Source of the DNA: Actinomycetes bacterium
GTDB taxonomy: Bacteria; Actinomycetota; Actinomycetes; Actinomycetales; Microbacteriaceae
Assembly: GCA_023432005.1 (NCBI GenBank)
Contig: JAEYVF010000155.1
Span: 1 to 5,934 of the forward strand
Length of the DNA: 5,934 nt
Direction of reading: 5' to 3'
This document shows, piece by piece, positions 5,801 to 5,934 of this stretch. A program made the position numbers and the translations under genes. The notes under the pieces were generated by a model, which saw only the letters and a program-made list of their open reading frames with translations, was not told the origin of the DNA and ran no database searches. Within the stretch, counting starts at the first letter, position 1. Each line of letters begins with the position of its first letter.

Positions 5801-5934
5801 ATGACTACCGCAACGACCGCCTCGGCTACCAAGCAGGTCGCCATCAACGACATCGGATCTGCTGAAGACTTCCTGGCCGCGGTCGAGAAGACCCTCAAGT
5901 TCTTCAACGACGGAGACCTCATCGAAGGCACCGT
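5801..5934 (+). CDS. rpsA: 30S ribosomal protein S1, N-terminal 44 codons (3' end outside window)
   Basis: S1 binds mRNA at the 30S subunit through repeated OB-fold S1 domains. Translation from ATG 5801 gives MTTATTASATKQVAINDIG, then SAEDFLAAVEKTLKFFNDG and DLIEGTV, the highly conserved start of actinobacterial S1. The first S1 domain begins at about GDLIEGTV, where the window ends. The frame is open to the right edge (44 codons plus 2 nt). Codons are strict high-expression choices (AAG, TTC, AAC, GAC, ATC, GTC). GGAG lies 10 nt upstream. An in-frame ATG at 5774 would add nine residues (MSILRSTHY), but these do not resemble S1 and the site has a poorer ribosome binding site. The gene has its own promoter overlapping the end of the reductase gene. 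Confidence 0.96.
   Translation, partial: MTTATTASATKQVAINDIGSAEDFLAAVEKTLKFFNDGDLIEGT

Noticed and set aside
1..5934. Mobile element, CRISPR array, tRNA/rRNA or defence system
   Set aside because: No direct-repeat array, terminal inverted repeats, transposase or integrase motifs, tRNA cloverleaf or defence-protein motifs were seen; the gene content is housekeeping and conserved unknowns.

Overview
The window looks like chromosomal DNA of a high-GC actinobacterium, most likely a member of the Microbacteriaceae. The reasons are: bases are about 70% G+C by eye; codons end almost always in G or C; the DNA polymerase I has a degenerate proofreading domain and a tyrosine in the O-helix, as in other Actinobacteria; -10 boxes are TAGGGT/TAGTCT-like and one sits right against a start codon; and the ribosomal protein S1 N-terminus (KQVAINDIG..DFLAAVEKTLKFFNDGDLIEGTV) is actinobacterial in type. 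The family-level placement is inference.

Layout, all genes on the + strand. 1-2029: polA, DNA polymerase I, entering from the left edge without its 5'-nuclease N-terminus. 2084-2344: ptsH, the HPr phosphocarrier of the sugar phosphotransferase system, with a strong ribosome binding site. 2395-4089: a DUF885 zinc-peptidase-like protein, probably starting on a leaderless transcript. 4086-4715: a DUF4166 protein. 4712-5695: a TIGR01777-type atypical short-chain dehydrogenase/reductase with a DUF1731 tail. 5801-5934: the first 44 codons of rpsA (ribosomal protein S1), leaving at the right edge, preceded by a promoter that overlaps the stop codon of the reductase gene and by a leader of about 95 nt with several small hairpins.

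The three middle genes (DUF885, DUF4166, TIGR01777) are joined by two GTGA overlaps, so they should be translated as a coupled unit from one transcript. The DUF4166 and reductase proteins may act together; the DUF885 protein may only share the transcript. polA and rpsA are conserved housekeeping genes that bracket this less constrained group.

I see no mobile element, CRISPR array, tRNA, rRNA, phage gene or defence system. No stretch over 300 bases lacks a gene. The most useful second-look items are the coupled DUF4166/reductase pair, the rpsA promoter and leader, the natural Phe-to-Tyr state of PolA, and a clear excess of the hexamer GGATGC/GCATCC (17 copies) spread over the window.
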